Notes: generated from the letters alone by a model not told the origin. 64,000 nucleotides of DNA from Chitinophaga ginsengisoli (GCF_003014595.1 NZ_PYGK01000004.1:604684-668683), one strand, 5' to 3'; shown: positions 37,783-47,474, counted from the stretch's first letter. Translations and numbers: made by a program.

Positions 37783-40080
37783 ATGAACAAACTACTTTTA
37801 ACTATTTCCTGCGCCATTACAATCTGCAGGCTCAACGCTCAGCAGCCTGTTCCCGTTAATGACTACCGCTTCGCAGAAAGCCGGCTTATTTATAACACCG
37901 AGCCATTGGTGGATAATAATGCTGTCTCTCCCGAATGGCTGGAAGATGGTCGTTGCTGGTACCGGGTGCTTACCGCCCGTGGTAGCGAATTTATCCTGGT
38001 CAACCCGGCAAAGGGCACACGTACCGCTGCTTTTGATCAGGAGAAAATGGCGGCAGCCTTGTCTAAAGCCACCGGCGCGACTTATACTGCCTATGCCTTG
38101 CCATTTCGCTCTTTCCGGTTCTTGAACGGCAACAAAAGCATTGCATTTGCGGCGGCGGGTAGCTGGTGGACATGCGATTTACCGTCCTACGAAATTAAGA
38201 AAACAGGTGAGCAGTCATCAGCGTTCAGCGATAGCAGGAGTGAGGTCATCTCTCCCGATGGGCGGCTTGCTGCTTTTATAAAAGATGATAACTTATGGGT
38301 GCGTGAACTACCCAATGGACCAGAACGTGCACTTACTACAGACGGTACTAAGGATTTTGGCTACGCTACGGATAATGCCGGCTGGCGGCATAGCGACAAA
38401 CCAATATTACGTTGGTCGCATGATTCCCGTAAGATAGCGACGTTCAAACAGGACCAGCGACAGGTAAGCGATATGTATCTTGTTACGACCAATATCGGCA
38501 AACCAGCACTAAAAACCTGGAAATACCCACTGGCTGGTGATCCAGTCATCCCCATGATTCACCGGGTGATTATTGAGGTCAACCCCGCTAAGGTTATTCC
38601 CTTACAGGTAGCTGCGGATCCTCATCGCGGTACGCTAAGCGATGATATCTCTTCCTCCGGTACCTTTGACGATGTTGACTGGAGTGACGATAATACAGAA
38701 CTGGCATTCGTATCTACTTCCCGCAATCACAAACAGGAAAAGGTTCGTATTGCCAATGCCGCTACTGGCGCAGTACGTGAAGTGTTCGGAGAAAATGTAG
38801 CTACACAATATGAATCCGGGCAGGATGCCATTAACTGGCATTATCTGAAAAAGACAAATGAAATTATCTGGTACAGTGAACGCGACAACTGGGGGCATCT
38901 GTACCTGTATGATGCTACTACTGGTGCTTTAAAGCACCAGATCACCAAAGGACAATGGCTGGTAACCAGCGTGGAGCGTGTTGATGAACAGAAGAGAGTG
39001 ATTTATTTCAAGGCCTGTGGCCTGGATGCACACAATCCTTATTTCAGCCATTTCTGCAGCATAAATTTCGACGGTAGTGGTTTCTCTGATCTCACCCCTG
39101 AGACAGGCAACCATAAGCTGACTTTCTCACCGGATGGCCAGTACTTTATAGATAGTTACTCACAGCCAGATGTCCCTGCCACAACAGTGTTGCGCAACAG
39201 TCAGGGTAAACTGCTTGTTAGCCTGGAAAAGGCCAATATCACGCGCCTCAAAGCGACAGGCTGGAAAGCGCCGATGCCTTTTTCAGTAAAAGCACATGAT
39301 GGGAAAACGGATATCTATGGCTTGTTGTTTACGCCTACACACCTGGACAGCAACAAGAAATATCCTATTATAGATTATATCTACCCTGGCCCACAGGGAG
39401 GTGGTGTGCGCGACTGGTCGTTCCTGGCCGCCCGTCTTGATCACCAGGCACTGGCAGAGTTGGGATTCGTAGTTATGGTGCTGGAAGGTACCAGTAATCC
39501 TTTGCGAAGTAAAAGCTACCATGATATGAACTATGGTAACATGGCAGAAAACACATTGCCTGACCAGGTCACCGGTATCCGTCAGCTGGCTGCACGTTAT
39601 GCGTATATCGACACCAGCCGTATTGGTATCTGGGGGCATTCGGGAGGCGGCTTTGCAACTGCTGCCGCTATGTTCCGTTATCCTGACTTCTTCAAAGTGG
39701 GGATTTCAGAATCAGGCAACCATGAAAACCGTAACTATGAAGATGATTGGGGCGAGCGTTATAACGGACTAACCTCCGAATCTGACTATGCGAAACAAGC
39801 GAATGCGCTCTATGCCGCTAACCTGAAAGGGAAGCTACTGCTGGCGCATGGTATGATGGATGATAATGTGCCACCCTATAACACGTTGTTGGTCGTAGAC
39901 GCTCTGACAAAAGCGAACAAGGATTATGATCTGATCATATTCCCCCAGGCCAGACATGGTTTTGCGGCAGATGCGCCCTATATGATGCGCCGACGCTGGG
40001 ATTATTTCGTCCGCAACCTGTTGCAGAAAGATCCTCCAAAGGAATATCAACTGCTAAGTAAGCCGGATCCAAGAAATTAA
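37783..40080 (+). CDS. S9-family prolyl oligopeptidase / dipeptidyl peptidase IV-like
   Basis: 765 aa with signal peptide (to about residue 19). N-terminal beta-propeller (about 40-500) and C-terminal alpha/beta hydrolase. Catalytic Ser in GIWGHSGGGFA, Asp in HGMMDDNVPP, His in ARHGFAAD. Removes N-terminal dipeptides from peptides in the periplasm. Single-gene unit closed by a 17-bp terminator. Confidence 0.92.
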   Translation: MNKLLLTISCAITICRLNAQQPVPVNDYRFAESRLIYNTEPLVDNNAVSPEWLEDGRCWYRVLTARGSEFILVNPAKGTRTAAFDQEKMAAALSKATGATYTAYALPFRSFRFLNGNKSIAFAAAGSWWTCDLPSYEIKKTGEQSSAFSDSRSEVISPDGRLAAFIKDDNLWVRELPNGPERALTTDGTKDFGYATDNAGWRHSDKPILRWSHDSRKIATFKQDQRQVSDMYLVTTNIGKPALKTWKYPLAGDPVIPMIHRVIIEVNPAKVIPLQVAADPHRGTLSDDISSSGTFDDVDWSDDNTELAFVSTSRNHKQEKVRIANAATGAVREVFGENVATQYESGQDAINWHYLKKTNEIIWYSERDNWGHLYLYDATTGALKHQITKGQWLVTSVERVDEQKRVIYFKACGLDAHNPYFSHFCSINFDGSGFSDLTPETGNHKLTFSPDGQYFIDSYSQPDVPATTVLRNSQGKLLVSLEKANITRLKATGWKAPMPFSVKAHDGKTDIYGLLFTPTHLDSNKKYPIIDYIYPGPQGGGVRDWSFLAARLDHQALAELGFVVMVLEGTSNPLRSKSYHDMNYGNMAENTLPDQVTGIRQLAARYAYIDTSRIGIWGHSGGGFATAAAMFRYPDFFKVGISESGNHENRNYEDDWGERYNGLTSESDYAKQANALYAANLKGKLLLAHGMMDDNVPPYNTLLVVDALTKANKDYDLIIFPQARHGFAADAPYMMRRRWDYFVRNLLQKDPPKEYQLLSKPDPRN

Positions 40081-40122
40081 TAATAATGCCTGCAACCGAT
40101 ACTATGGTTGCAGGCATTATTA
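40081..40122 (+). terminator. Strong intrinsic hairpin after the S9 peptidase
   Basis: 17-bp perfect stem (left arm 40081-40097, right arm 40106-40122, around GCCTGCAACC and GGTTGCAGGC) with 8-nt loop. It starts directly after the stop codon. Confidence 0.85.
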
Positions 40123-40189
40123 TTAACGCATCGCATACAATGCGCACAATACTTCGTTAACCTCACACCTTCAATTTGTGTACTGCTAA

Positions 40190-40840
40190 TTACTCCCCCC
40201 ACGGCGAATGTAGAATAGCGTCACAGAAATTCTTTCTTTCGAAATTGGGTATCATAAAAGCACAGATATCAGCATTGATAGTGCCATAGGTCGTTTCCGG
40301 TTTGTGTTTGAAGCCCTCAAAAAAAGTCGGTATGACCGATTTCTTAAATCCGGCGCGCGGAAATTGCCTGATAATGTCTTCCCGCTCTTTTTCAGATAAC
40401 TGATCATAACCTCTGCCCACCACATCCAGCGCGACACCGTAGTTTAATAACGCCACTTCAGCTTCCTTATGCGGTGCAACACCGGGAATTGTATGCAGTG
40501 CTATAGCGTCCCAAACCAGTTGAAGTGATTGTTGTGGCAGGCCATGGCTTCTGAGGAAATCACGGGCCGCATTGGCGCCGTCTACTTCGAAGCATTTATC
40601 CGGACTGCTGTAATGTGTAGTAAGCCCCAGGTCGTGAAAAGCCGCACTGACATACAGGAGCTCAGGATCGTAAGCGATCTTTTTCTGTTCACCATTCAGT
40701 GAAGCAAATAAAAACGTGCGTAGTGAATGATTGTATAGTAATTCACTGCCATGCTCGAGCAACAATTCTGTAGCCTGAATGGCTATTGTGCTGTCAGGTA
40801 TCTTAATACCGGCGACAACCTTAGGCATCTTTGTTGTCAT
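40190..40840 (-). CDS. HD-domain hydrolase (cyanamide hydratase-like)
   Basis: 216 aa. HD-type metal site: NHSLRTFLFA, AAFHDLGLT and a late ALHT. The arrangement resembles plant/fungal cyanamide-hydratase-like HD proteins. Third gene of a minus-strand unit after a Crp-like regulator and an AhpD-like gene (gaps of 60 and 37 bp). Substrate unknown. Confidence 0.85.
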   Translation of the reverse strand: MTTKMPKVVAGIKIPDSTIAIQATELLLEHGSELLYNHSLRTFLFASLNGEQKKIAYDPELLYVSAAFHDLGLTTHYSSPDKCFEVDGANAARDFLRSHGLPQQSLQLVWDAIALHTIPGVAPHKEAEVALLNYGVALDVVGRGYDQLSEKEREDIIRQFPRAGFKKSVIPTFFEGFKHKPETTYGTINADICAFMIPNFERKNFCDAILHSPWGE

Positions 40841-40877
40841 ATTCTTAATTTTTCAAGCCAGACAAAAATCACATAAA

Positions 40878-41327
40878 TTAAACAGGTATTGTTTTCGTGG
40901 AAATACCTACGCGATTCAGAAAGTTGATATGCCCCGACAGCACGATAAGATCTGCTATTTCCTTTGTATTGAAATAAGCCTTGAGCTTTTCATATGTTTT
41001 GTCAGCAACACCATGAACAGAAATATGTGTTATTTCTTCTGCAAATTGAAGTGCACTTTTTTCGCTTTCACTAAAAAGCGGGCTTTCCTCCCAGGCGGAA
41101 AGGGCAAATATTCTGCGCGGCGATTCTCCCTGTTGTAAAGCTTCGTCGGTATGATAATCAATACAGAAAACACATTTGTTAATTTGAGAAACCCTGATCT
41201 TAATAAGCTCTATCAGCGTCCTGGGTACTGAAGAAGCATAGAGACGTTTGTCCATTGCTGCGATTTGATCCCAGTATAGTGGTTCTTCTTTCCACACATC
41301 TAAACGATGTTTAATTGACTTGATCAT
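40878..41327 (-). CDS. Carboxymuconolactone decarboxylase / AhpD-like protein
   Basis: 149 aa. Redox CxxC with downstream His: CVFCIDYHTDEA, the AhpD-type catalytic site. All-alpha fold. Probable peroxidase-related function. Sits between the Crp-like regulator and the HD gene. Confidence 0.88.
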   Translation of the reverse strand: MIKSIKHRLDVWKEEPLYWDQIAAMDKRLYASSVPRTLIELIKIRVSQINKCVFCIDYHTDEALQQGESPRRIFALSAWEESPLFSESEKSALQFAEEITHISVHGVADKTYEKLKAYFNTKEIADLIVLSGHINFLNRVGISTKTIPV

Positions 41328-41387
41328 AATTGAACTTTTTTACAGCTGCAAGTTCCACAGGAAAAATAGCTATTTCCTTAAACTGGT

Positions 41388-41963
41388 TTAAGAAAGATGC
41401 TTTTTTCGGATCTCGCTGAGGTATTCAGGGGTAAAACCAAGGAAAGATGCCAGCAGATATTGGGGAACGCGCTGCATAAAAGCGGGAAAATGCTCACTGA
41501 AATGGTGGTATAATTCTTCTTTGGAAAACTCATAGAGAAACCGGAGCCGCATCTGAGCAGCAGCATAGGATCGCTGAAACAGCAAATGGAAATACTCGTT
41601 CATTTCCGGTATTGCTTTTAACAGCTCCAGCTGATGATCTGCCGTAATGTACAGCACTTCTGTTCTTTCTACCGCACGAATGGAGAATTGTGCTACAGAG
41701 CCGTCCTGGAAAGCCAGAAAATCTGATGCCCACCAGTTTTCAATAGCAAAATCAACGGTCTGTTCTATTCCGTTTTGCCTTAAATAGAAGATGTTTACAC
41801 ATCCTTTGACGATAAAGAATTTCTCATAACACCTGTGTCCCTCACGCAGTAACAGCTCTTTTTTCTTATAGATTTTATGCGTAAAGAAAGGCGCTAATGC
41901 ATTCAATTTTTCCGGATTAATTGAACAGAACTTGTTGATATGTGTTATAAGATGTTCTATCAC
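41388..41963 (-). CDS. Crp/Fnr-family regulator
   Basis: 191 aa. Effector domain with KKKELLLREGHRCYEKFFIV and C-terminal helix-turn-helix with YLLASFLGFTPEYLSEIRKK. Same short family as the proteins at 35170 and 63060. First gene of the unit with the AhpD-like and HD genes, so probably its regulator. Confidence 0.88.
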   Translation of the reverse strand: MIEHLITHINKFCSINPEKLNALAPFFTHKIYKKKELLLREGHRCYEKFFIVKGCVNIFYLRQNGIEQTVDFAIENWWASDFLAFQDGSVAQFSIRAVERTEVLYITADHQLELLKAIPEMNEYFHLLFQRSYAAAQMRLRFLYEFSKEELYHHFSEHFPAFMQRVPQYLLASFLGFTPEYLSEIRKKHLS

Positions 41964-42097
41964 TGGCTAGTTTCATTATTGGCAAAATTAGCACAATTAT
42001 TCCCCCATCTAATATTGCCATGCAAAAGAAATATATGAGTATATTTATAAAATTGCATATTAACCATCATTACAGCGCTGACAATGGATGCTGTCCC

Positions 42098-42289
42098 TCT
42101 GGAACAATTAGCATTTTGCTTGATGCCAATCCGCTGAACGATGTGAAAAATGCCCGGAAAATTGCTGGTGTTTTTGTTGATGGCCGATGGCTCGGTCGCC
42201 GTACCATCGATGCAATGCCTGCTGATCTCTCCAGGCATAACAGTGCGGCAAAGGGAGATTATGACTGGAAGAAAACAATAAGCAAATAG
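42098..42289 (+). pseudogene. C-terminal remnant of an amidohydrolase
   Basis: The open frame (from 42020) matches the end of an amidohydrolase from about its residue 27 on: SGTISILLDANPLNDV, ARKIAGVFVDGRWLGR, then an ordinary tail. In intact members SGTI is followed by about ten residues (VGKxADLI) before LLDANPL; these are missing too. The metal-binding barrel is gone. Remnant lies between a Crp and an HxlR gene. Confidence 0.65.
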
Positions 42290-42310
42290 ATCCATCAGGT
42301 CTGAAATATA

Positions 42311-42670
42311 TTACGCACCCAGCTTTAGCAAAGGTCTTTTATGGGGATTCTTCAGATACTGTGTTCCCCAATCATCCATAACGTTGATTACAGGCAATAA
42401 TGAGTTGCCCAACTCTGTTAAAAAATACTCCACTTTCGGTGGAAGAACCGGATATACGATACGCTCAATGATGCCATGCTCCTCCAGTTCCTGGAGTTGC
42501 TGGTAGAGTACTCTTCTGCTTGCTTTGGCATTTAACCGCTGCAATTCGCTTGGTCGTCTGTGACCTTGCGAGATATTCCGGATCAGGCAGGGCTTCCACT
42601 TGCCTCCGATGATTTCCATAATCATTGCCATCCCACAATCCAGGTCTTTAGGAATCTTTCTTTCGAACAT
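42311..42670 (-). CDS. HxlR-family regulator
   Basis: 119 aa winged-helix protein: CGMAMIMEIIGGKWKPCLIR, then YQQLQELEEHGIIER and PPKVEYFLTELG, all typical of HxlR. Divergent from the MBL gene at 42878; an 8-bp dyad lies between them. Confidence 0.93.
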   Translation of the reverse strand: MFERKIPKDLDCGMAMIMEIIGGKWKPCLIRNISQGHRRPSELQRLNAKASRRVLYQQLQELEEHGIIERIVYPVLPPKVEYFLTELGNSLLPVINVMDDWGTQYLKNPHKRPLLKLGA

Positions 42671-42719
42671 TGCAATCTAGTTGAGGCAACAAAATTAACC
42701 AATAATACTGGAATAGGGT

Positions 42720-42791
42720 ATAGGGCTAATTTTAGCCCTATGCTATAATGAAGTACGTACTTGTCAAAAAATCACCATCGGCATAGCTTTG
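42720..42791 (+). promoter_or_regulatory. Promoter and candidate HxlR operator upstream of the MBL gene
   Basis: TTG at 42761-42763 and TAGCTTTG at 42784-42791 (spacing 20) match the Bacteroidota promoter. Upstream is ATAGGGCT-AATTTT-AGCCCTAT at 42720-42741, a perfect 8-bp dyad between the two divergent genes. Confidence 0.65.
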
Positions 42792-42877
42792 TACTCGTTT
42801 TAAAAAGTCTTCCTAAATCAGGCCTGTAAAGAAGAAGACATTGATTAGTTCAAAATATATCTAAAAAATATTTAAAG

Positions 42878-43876
42878 ATGTTAAAAGGAAATTTTCGTGT
42901 AAATCGTTTTCTCCCTAAGTTGGTGCTTTCCCTTGTTGTGATGATGGGAGCCATGCTGTATAATGCACCGCTTACTTTTGCGCAGGATACAACAAGAATA
43001 TTCGCTCAACCATCCAGCTATCATATGATACTGGGGGATGTCGAAATTATTGCATTCTCTGATGGAAGCATTTCCCAGGATCTGGATAAAATACTAACCA
43101 ATACCCAACCGGGAGAAGTGAAGACACTCACCGAACTAAACTTTCAAACGCCAGTGGTAGAGGCATCCGTAAATGCTTACCTGCTTAAGATAAACGGTAA
43201 GCTTATCCTGGTGGATGCAGGTACTTCTGAGTTATACGGTCCTACACTTGGCTATCTTCCTGCGAATATGGTTCGTGCAGGTTATAGACCTGAACAGATC
43301 GATGCAGTATTGATCACTCATATCCATACTGACCATACCGGTGGTTTAATGGATGGTGATAAAATGGTATTTCCGAATGCAGAGATCTACGTTAGTAAGA
43401 AGGAGGCTGACTATTGGCTGAGTGATGAAAGCTATGCAAAAGCTCCTGCCAGGTTGAAACCATATTTCGATCAGGCGCGACTCAAAATGATGCCATATGT
43501 GAAAGCAGGAAAGGTCAGGACTTATGAATATGGGAAAGAACTGTTTCCGGGTATTCTTCCCATTGCCAGTCCCGGACATACACCTGGACACAGCTTTTAC
43601 CAGGTAAGCAGTAAAGGTGAGAAAATACTTTTCTGGGGTGATATCATGCATTTCGCCGCCGTGCAGTTTGCAGACCCGGACGTTACCATCGTATATGACG
43701 TTGATCCCGCAGCGGCAGCGCAGGCACGGAAGAAGGCTTATGAGGATGCAGCAAAGGGAAAGTACTGGATAGCTGCAGACCATATATCATTTCCTGGTAT
43801 AGGTCATATACGTAAGCAAGAGAAAGGGTATCGTTGGTTTCCGATTAACTATACAACAAGTGGGGTAGGTCAATAA
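42878..43876 (+). CDS. Exported MBL-fold metallo-hydrolase
   Basis: 332 aa with signal peptide (to about residue 35, TFAQ). Zinc site THIHTDHTGG, late His in SPGHTPGHS and AADHISFPGIG. Related to the MBL protein at 59904 and arranged the same way relative to an HxlR gene. Followed after 5 bp by an M28 peptidase. Possible lactone or thioester hydrolase; substrate unknown. Confidence 0.9.
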   Translation: MLKGNFRVNRFLPKLVLSLVVMMGAMLYNAPLTFAQDTTRIFAQPSSYHMILGDVEIIAFSDGSISQDLDKILTNTQPGEVKTLTELNFQTPVVEASVNAYLLKINGKLILVDAGTSELYGPTLGYLPANMVRAGYRPEQIDAVLITHIHTDHTGGLMDGDKMVFPNAEIYVSKKEADYWLSDESYAKAPARLKPYFDQARLKMMPYVKAGKVRTYEYGKELFPGILPIASPGHTPGHSFYQVSSKGEKILFWGDIMHFAAVQFADPDVTIVYDVDPAAAAQARKKAYEDAAKGKYWIAADHISFPGIGHIRKQEKGYRWFPINYTTSGVGQ

Positions 43877-43881
43877 GGTGT

Positions 43882-45288
43882 ATGAAAAAGCTATTTAATT
43901 TTTTCAAAAAGCAAACATACTTCTTCCTCCTTTCCGCAGTTACTACTTTGATAGTTTCATCAGCAACAGCGCAGATGCGCAATAACGTTGATTCAGTAAT
44001 GATCCGTGCACTTTACGATGAAGTGTTACAAAGTGAAGAAATGGATGTAAACCTGCGGTACCTGACGGCCCATATCGGCGCCAGGATGACGGGTTCAGAA
44101 CAGGCAAAACAGGCTGTTGACTGGCTAAAAGCAACGATGTCAGGGTATCGTCCTGACAGCATCTATCTCCAGCCAGTCATGGTGCCTCATTGGGTAAGGG
44201 GTGAAAGAGAAACAGCCAGTTTTACGACAGGTGGCAGCACAGTAAAGTTGGATCTGTTAGCCTTAGGAGGATCTATAGGAACTAGTGGCACATTAACAGC
44301 GCAGGTAGTAGAAGTGAAGTCCTGGACGGAACTATCCTCACTCTCTGACGAACAGGTAAGAGGCAGGATTGTTTTCTTCAATAGGGCCATGAATGCACGT
44401 GAGGCAGAAACGTTCAAAGCCTATCTTGCAGCTGCTGATCAGCGGGCGCAAGGTGCTATTGCTGCATCAAAGAAAGGTGCAATCGCTGCACTGATAAGAT
44501 CATTAACCCTGGCAAAGGATGACTATCCCCATACCGGTGCTATGAGTTATGATACTGCGGTAAAGAAAATTCCTGCTGCGGCTTTAAGTACCAATAGTGC
44601 CGATAAGCTAAGTGCGGCATTGAAGAAAGATACTGCCCTGAAGGTCTCGCTACGGATAAGCAGCAGGCAATTGCCGGATGTGCTTTCGTATAATATCATA
44701 GCAGAACTCAAAGGTGCCAGCCATCCGGAGGAATTTATAACTGTTGGCGCGCATATAGATACCTGGGATGTAGGCGAAGGTGCCAGCGACGACGGAACAG
44801 GACTGGTACAAGCCATGGAAGTGTTACGGGCATTTAAAGCTATCGGTCTAAAGCCGGCCCGGACACTGCGGGTGATACTTTATATGAATGAAGAAGCAGG
44901 GGCACACGGTGGTGTGAAATACGCGGAACAGGCCAGCGCGCGTAATGAATATCATGTAGCAGCAATGGAGTCTGATGCCGGCGGATTTACTCCGAGGGGA
45001 TTCCGAATAGAGGCGTCGCCTGAAGTGACAGCTAAGTTCAGGGAATGGGCATTGCTATTAGCGCCTTATAAAGCCGGTGATATCCAGCCACAACAACGGG
45101 GCGTCGATCTGATACCCATGAGGGGAATGACAAAGGCATTGCTTAGCCTCGACTGCGACGACAGCAGGCTGTTTTACATCCACCATACAGCACTGGATAC
45201 TTATGACAAAATAAATCCGAGGGAGGTGGCCATGGGCGCTGGTGCTATGGCTGCTATGGCCGCTCTTTTATGTAAATATGGATTATAA
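43882..45288 (+). CDS. M28-family metallopeptidase (aminopeptidase / carboxypeptidase Q-like)
   Basis: 468 aa with signal peptide (to about residue 30). Zinc ligands: His and Asp in GAHIDTWDVGEGASDDGTG, Glu pair in MNEEAGAHGG, Asp in MESDAGG and late His in IHHTALDTY. PA-type insert between. Stop overlaps the RidA start by one base. Confidence 0.92.
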   Translation: MKKLFNFFKKQTYFFLLSAVTTLIVSSATAQMRNNVDSVMIRALYDEVLQSEEMDVNLRYLTAHIGARMTGSEQAKQAVDWLKATMSGYRPDSIYLQPVMVPHWVRGERETASFTTGGSTVKLDLLALGGSIGTSGTLTAQVVEVKSWTELSSLSDEQVRGRIVFFNRAMNAREAETFKAYLAAADQRAQGAIAASKKGAIAALIRSLTLAKDDYPHTGAMSYDTAVKKIPAAALSTNSADKLSAALKKDTALKVSLRISSRQLPDVLSYNIIAELKGASHPEEFITVGAHIDTWDVGEGASDDGTGLVQAMEVLRAFKAIGLKPARTLRVILYMNEEAGAHGGVKYAEQASARNEYHVAAMESDAGGFTPRGFRIEASPEVTAKFREWALLLAPYKAGDIQPQQRGVDLIPMRGMTKALLSLDCDDSRLFYIHHTALDTYDKINPREVAMGAGAMAAMAALLCKYGL

Positions 45289-45704
45289 TGAAAGCATTCA
45301 TAATATTGACAATAAGCAATATGCTGTCGCTGCTCGCGATAACTGTACATGGACAAACCACAGGTGTTCAAGCCAAACCATTTAGTAACTATATAGAGCA
45401 TAACGGGCTGATATTTGTCTCCGGACAAATTGGTGTCACCGCTAAAGATCATAAAGAGATCTCTTTTAACGAAGAGGCAAATCAGGCTTTAAAGAATGTC
45501 AGTACTATTTTAAAAGCGGCTGGTACCTCTTTAACACAGGTAATCAATGTTACCGTGTATCTGCGTAATCTTAATAAGTTCGAAGAGTTTAACAGTATCT
45601 ACAGACAATACTTTCACTCACCGTATCCAGCCAGGACCTGTGTTGCTGTGAGCGACCTTGTTCAGCATGCAAATATAGAGATCAGTGTCATTGCGGGGAA
45701 ATAG
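45288..45704 (+). CDS. RidA/YjgF-family protein with signal peptide
   Basis: 138 aa. An exported form: residues 1-22 (LTISNMLSLLAITVHGQ) form a signal peptide. RidA core: conserved Arg in YPARTCVAVSDL, Glu in NIEISVIAG and FVSGQIGVTAKD. RidA enzymes deaminate reactive enamine/imine intermediates, usually in the cytoplasm; a periplasmic copy in an operon with an MBL hydrolase and M28 peptidase suggests processing of amine or amide products there. Confidence 0.85.
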   Translation: MKAFIILTISNMLSLLAITVHGQTTGVQAKPFSNYIEHNGLIFVSGQIGVTAKDHKEISFNEEANQALKNVSTILKAAGTSLTQVINVTVYLRNLNKFEEFNSIYRQYFHSPYPARTCVAVSDLVQHANIEISVIAGK

Positions 45705-45754
45705 CTATTGCTATTAGCCAGGGCACGTATGCTGATGAAAATCGTACAAAAGTC

Positions 45755-45791
45755 AACGGCTTCCTCTACTCAATGAGTGCAGGAAGCCGTT
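45755..45791 (+). terminator. Terminator of the MBL-M28-RidA operon
   Basis: AACGGCTTCCT pairs with AGGAAGCCGTT (11 bp); the 15-nt loop can pair further (ACTC/GAGT). Followed by TATTATTTAT. Confidence 0.8.
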
Positions 45792-45810
45792 ATTATTTAT
45801 CTGTTCGCTT

Positions 45811-46053
45811 TTATCTCCGTTTTCTATACACGCTCATCGCAACGCCACACGTCAGGAGCGTAATTCCGACACACCATGCAAGAGCCACCCATATTTCAAT
45901 GCCCGCCGGTTGATGTGAAAGCAAAGCGCTTGTTACCTCCACTGTGGAGTTTAATGGTTGATGTTCTACAGGGAAATGAACTTCCGGGGGCATCGGTTTG
46001 GTAAACACAAACGGCGAATTGATTACTGCGATGTGGATTCCATTTTGCGACAT
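45811..46053 (-). pseudogene. C-terminal remnant of an ABC-2 drug-type permease
   Basis: 80 aa with one C-terminal membrane helix. It matches the end of DrrB-like permeases: SPFVFTKPMPPEV (usual FVPTxxMP), EHQPLNSTVEVTSALL, then IEIWVALAWCVGI and a basic tail. The ATP-binding gene and the rest of the permease are missing. It starts 10 bp after the XRE gene. It could be translated as a small membrane peptide. Confidence 0.6.
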
Positions 46054-46063
46054 GTTTACTTCC

Positions 46064-46960
46064 TTATTCAGTGAGTAATGTTATACCGCTTAAATCTGCC
46101 TGCCCATTTTTCAGGAAAGCATAGGTCATCCGATCAACCTGGCAGTCAATAAAACGGATTCGTTTTAAACTTTTATTTTTAAAGAAAGTGTTAATAAGCG
46201 TTGCATGCTGGAATGTTACTCTGGTAAATGTACAGTTTTCAAAATAGCAATCTTCCAATGTACCTTCGAAAACTATATCGATAAGTTGTGTAGCAATAAA
46301 TGAGGTGCGGTGCAACACCGTATTGACAATTATATTTTTCTCGAAACCACCGGTTTTAACTGTCACTCCGGTAAAATCGGCGTTGGAGAAATCGCAGCCA
46401 GCAATAAAGCTCGCTGAAAATTCAGTCGCTTTCAGTGAACAGTTCTTAAATAAATTACCGGATAAGTTGGAATTTTGAATGTGGCTACTGTTAAAATCAG
46501 AGTCGGAGAAGTCGCAGCTATCAACATTATTGTTTTTTAGAAGAAGTGATGATAAATCTGAGCCGATAAATTTACAGCGCTGCATGTTGGAAGAACTGAA
46601 TTTATCATGTAGATTTTTCAATCCGGAAAAGTCAGCATCTACCCAGTTTCCGCGTGACATATCCCAACTAAGCTTATTCTCCTGCTTTTCAGATGGTAAG
46701 TTAGCCGGTTGCTTCACCAAGGCTTCGGCAGGTGCCATTTCAGTAGTCGTAGATGGGAAGTTTTCCGAAAAATAGTTAAGGTCTACCCCTAGAATTTCCG
46801 CGAGCCGGGTAAAAGTAATGATATCAGGAATTGATTCTCCGCGTTCCCATTTTCCAACTGCCTGTGGGCTGATAAACAGGCGTTGAGCGAGTTGGGCTTG
46901 AGACATATTAATCTCTTTTCGTGCCTGGGCGATTTTGTTGCCAATTGTCTTGCTTTCCAT
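46064..46960 (-). CDS. XRE-family regulator fused to pentapeptide repeats
   Basis: 298 aa from the ATG at 46960 (an in-frame upstream ATG at 47032 adds 24 residues). HTH_3 domain at about 6-62 (NKIAQARKEINMSQAQLAQR, FISPQAVGKWERGESIP), then from about 105 onward a right-handed beta-helix of A(N/D)LSF-like pentapeptides (ADFSGLKN, CKFIGSDLSS, CDFSNADFTG, CYFENCTF). The ABC permease remnant follows it. Pentapeptide fusions to XRE domains may sense or bind a partner protein. Confidence 0.9.
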   Translation of the reverse strand: MESKTIGNKIAQARKEINMSQAQLAQRLFISPQAVGKWERGESIPDIITFTRLAEILGVDLNYFSENFPSTTTEMAPAEALVKQPANLPSEKQENKLSWDMSRGNWVDADFSGLKNLHDKFSSSNMQRCKFIGSDLSSLLLKNNNVDSCDFSDSDFNSSHIQNSNLSGNLFKNCSLKATEFSASFIAGCDFSNADFTGVTVKTGGFEKNIIVNTVLHRTSFIATQLIDIVFEGTLEDCYFENCTFTRVTFQHATLINTFFKNKSLKRIRFIDCQVDRMTYAFLKNGQADLSGITLLTE

Positions 46961-47474
46961 ATATATGCTGTCTTTTTGTTTTATTTTTTTCGACACAGCA
47001 AATATATTGGGGTTCATTCCTACAATCAGCAAAACGATGGCACCTCTTAGTTGTAACTACGCTATCTATAGTTGTTTTTTGACAACCAGCAGTAGTATGT
47101 GTTGATATTCAATGCTATTGGTGCAGGCTGTACCTGAATGTCCGATACCTAAAATGTGTCTCGAATGCCCCCTAACGCGGCTCTTCATCATCTCATTATT
47201 AGAACACCAGGTCCCCGCTTTCCATAGCCCTAGCCTCCGGCACAATCCCGTAATTATTGATATATAGTGCTTAATTAACATGTAATTTATTTGTAGTAAC
47301 TTCAGTTGCAGATACCTCAAATCAGGTAACTGATTGCCAAGCAGATAAAGACTAAATGTGAACAAAAAAGTATTGTGCCCAAATGGAAAAACGTACCGTT
47401 GATTAGACCAAAAAAAACGAATAAGTAATTAAATAAAATAAGGGTGCATATCAACGTATCTAAACAAATCCGAA
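46961..47474. other. Intergenic region before the 47.5-kb cluster
   Basis: 514 bp; no supported gene. On the minus strand, 20-odd codons read NYGIVPEARAMESGDLVF and a stop, perhaps the tail of a lost gene, but too short to assign. Promoters of the XRE gene and of the gene at 47475 must lie here. Confidence 0.3.

Noticed and set aside
47066..47365. 99-aa minus-strand frame
   Set aside because: Odd composition (many Ile/Leu/His/Cys), no motif, and a second frame in the same place also looks coding; not supported as a gene.
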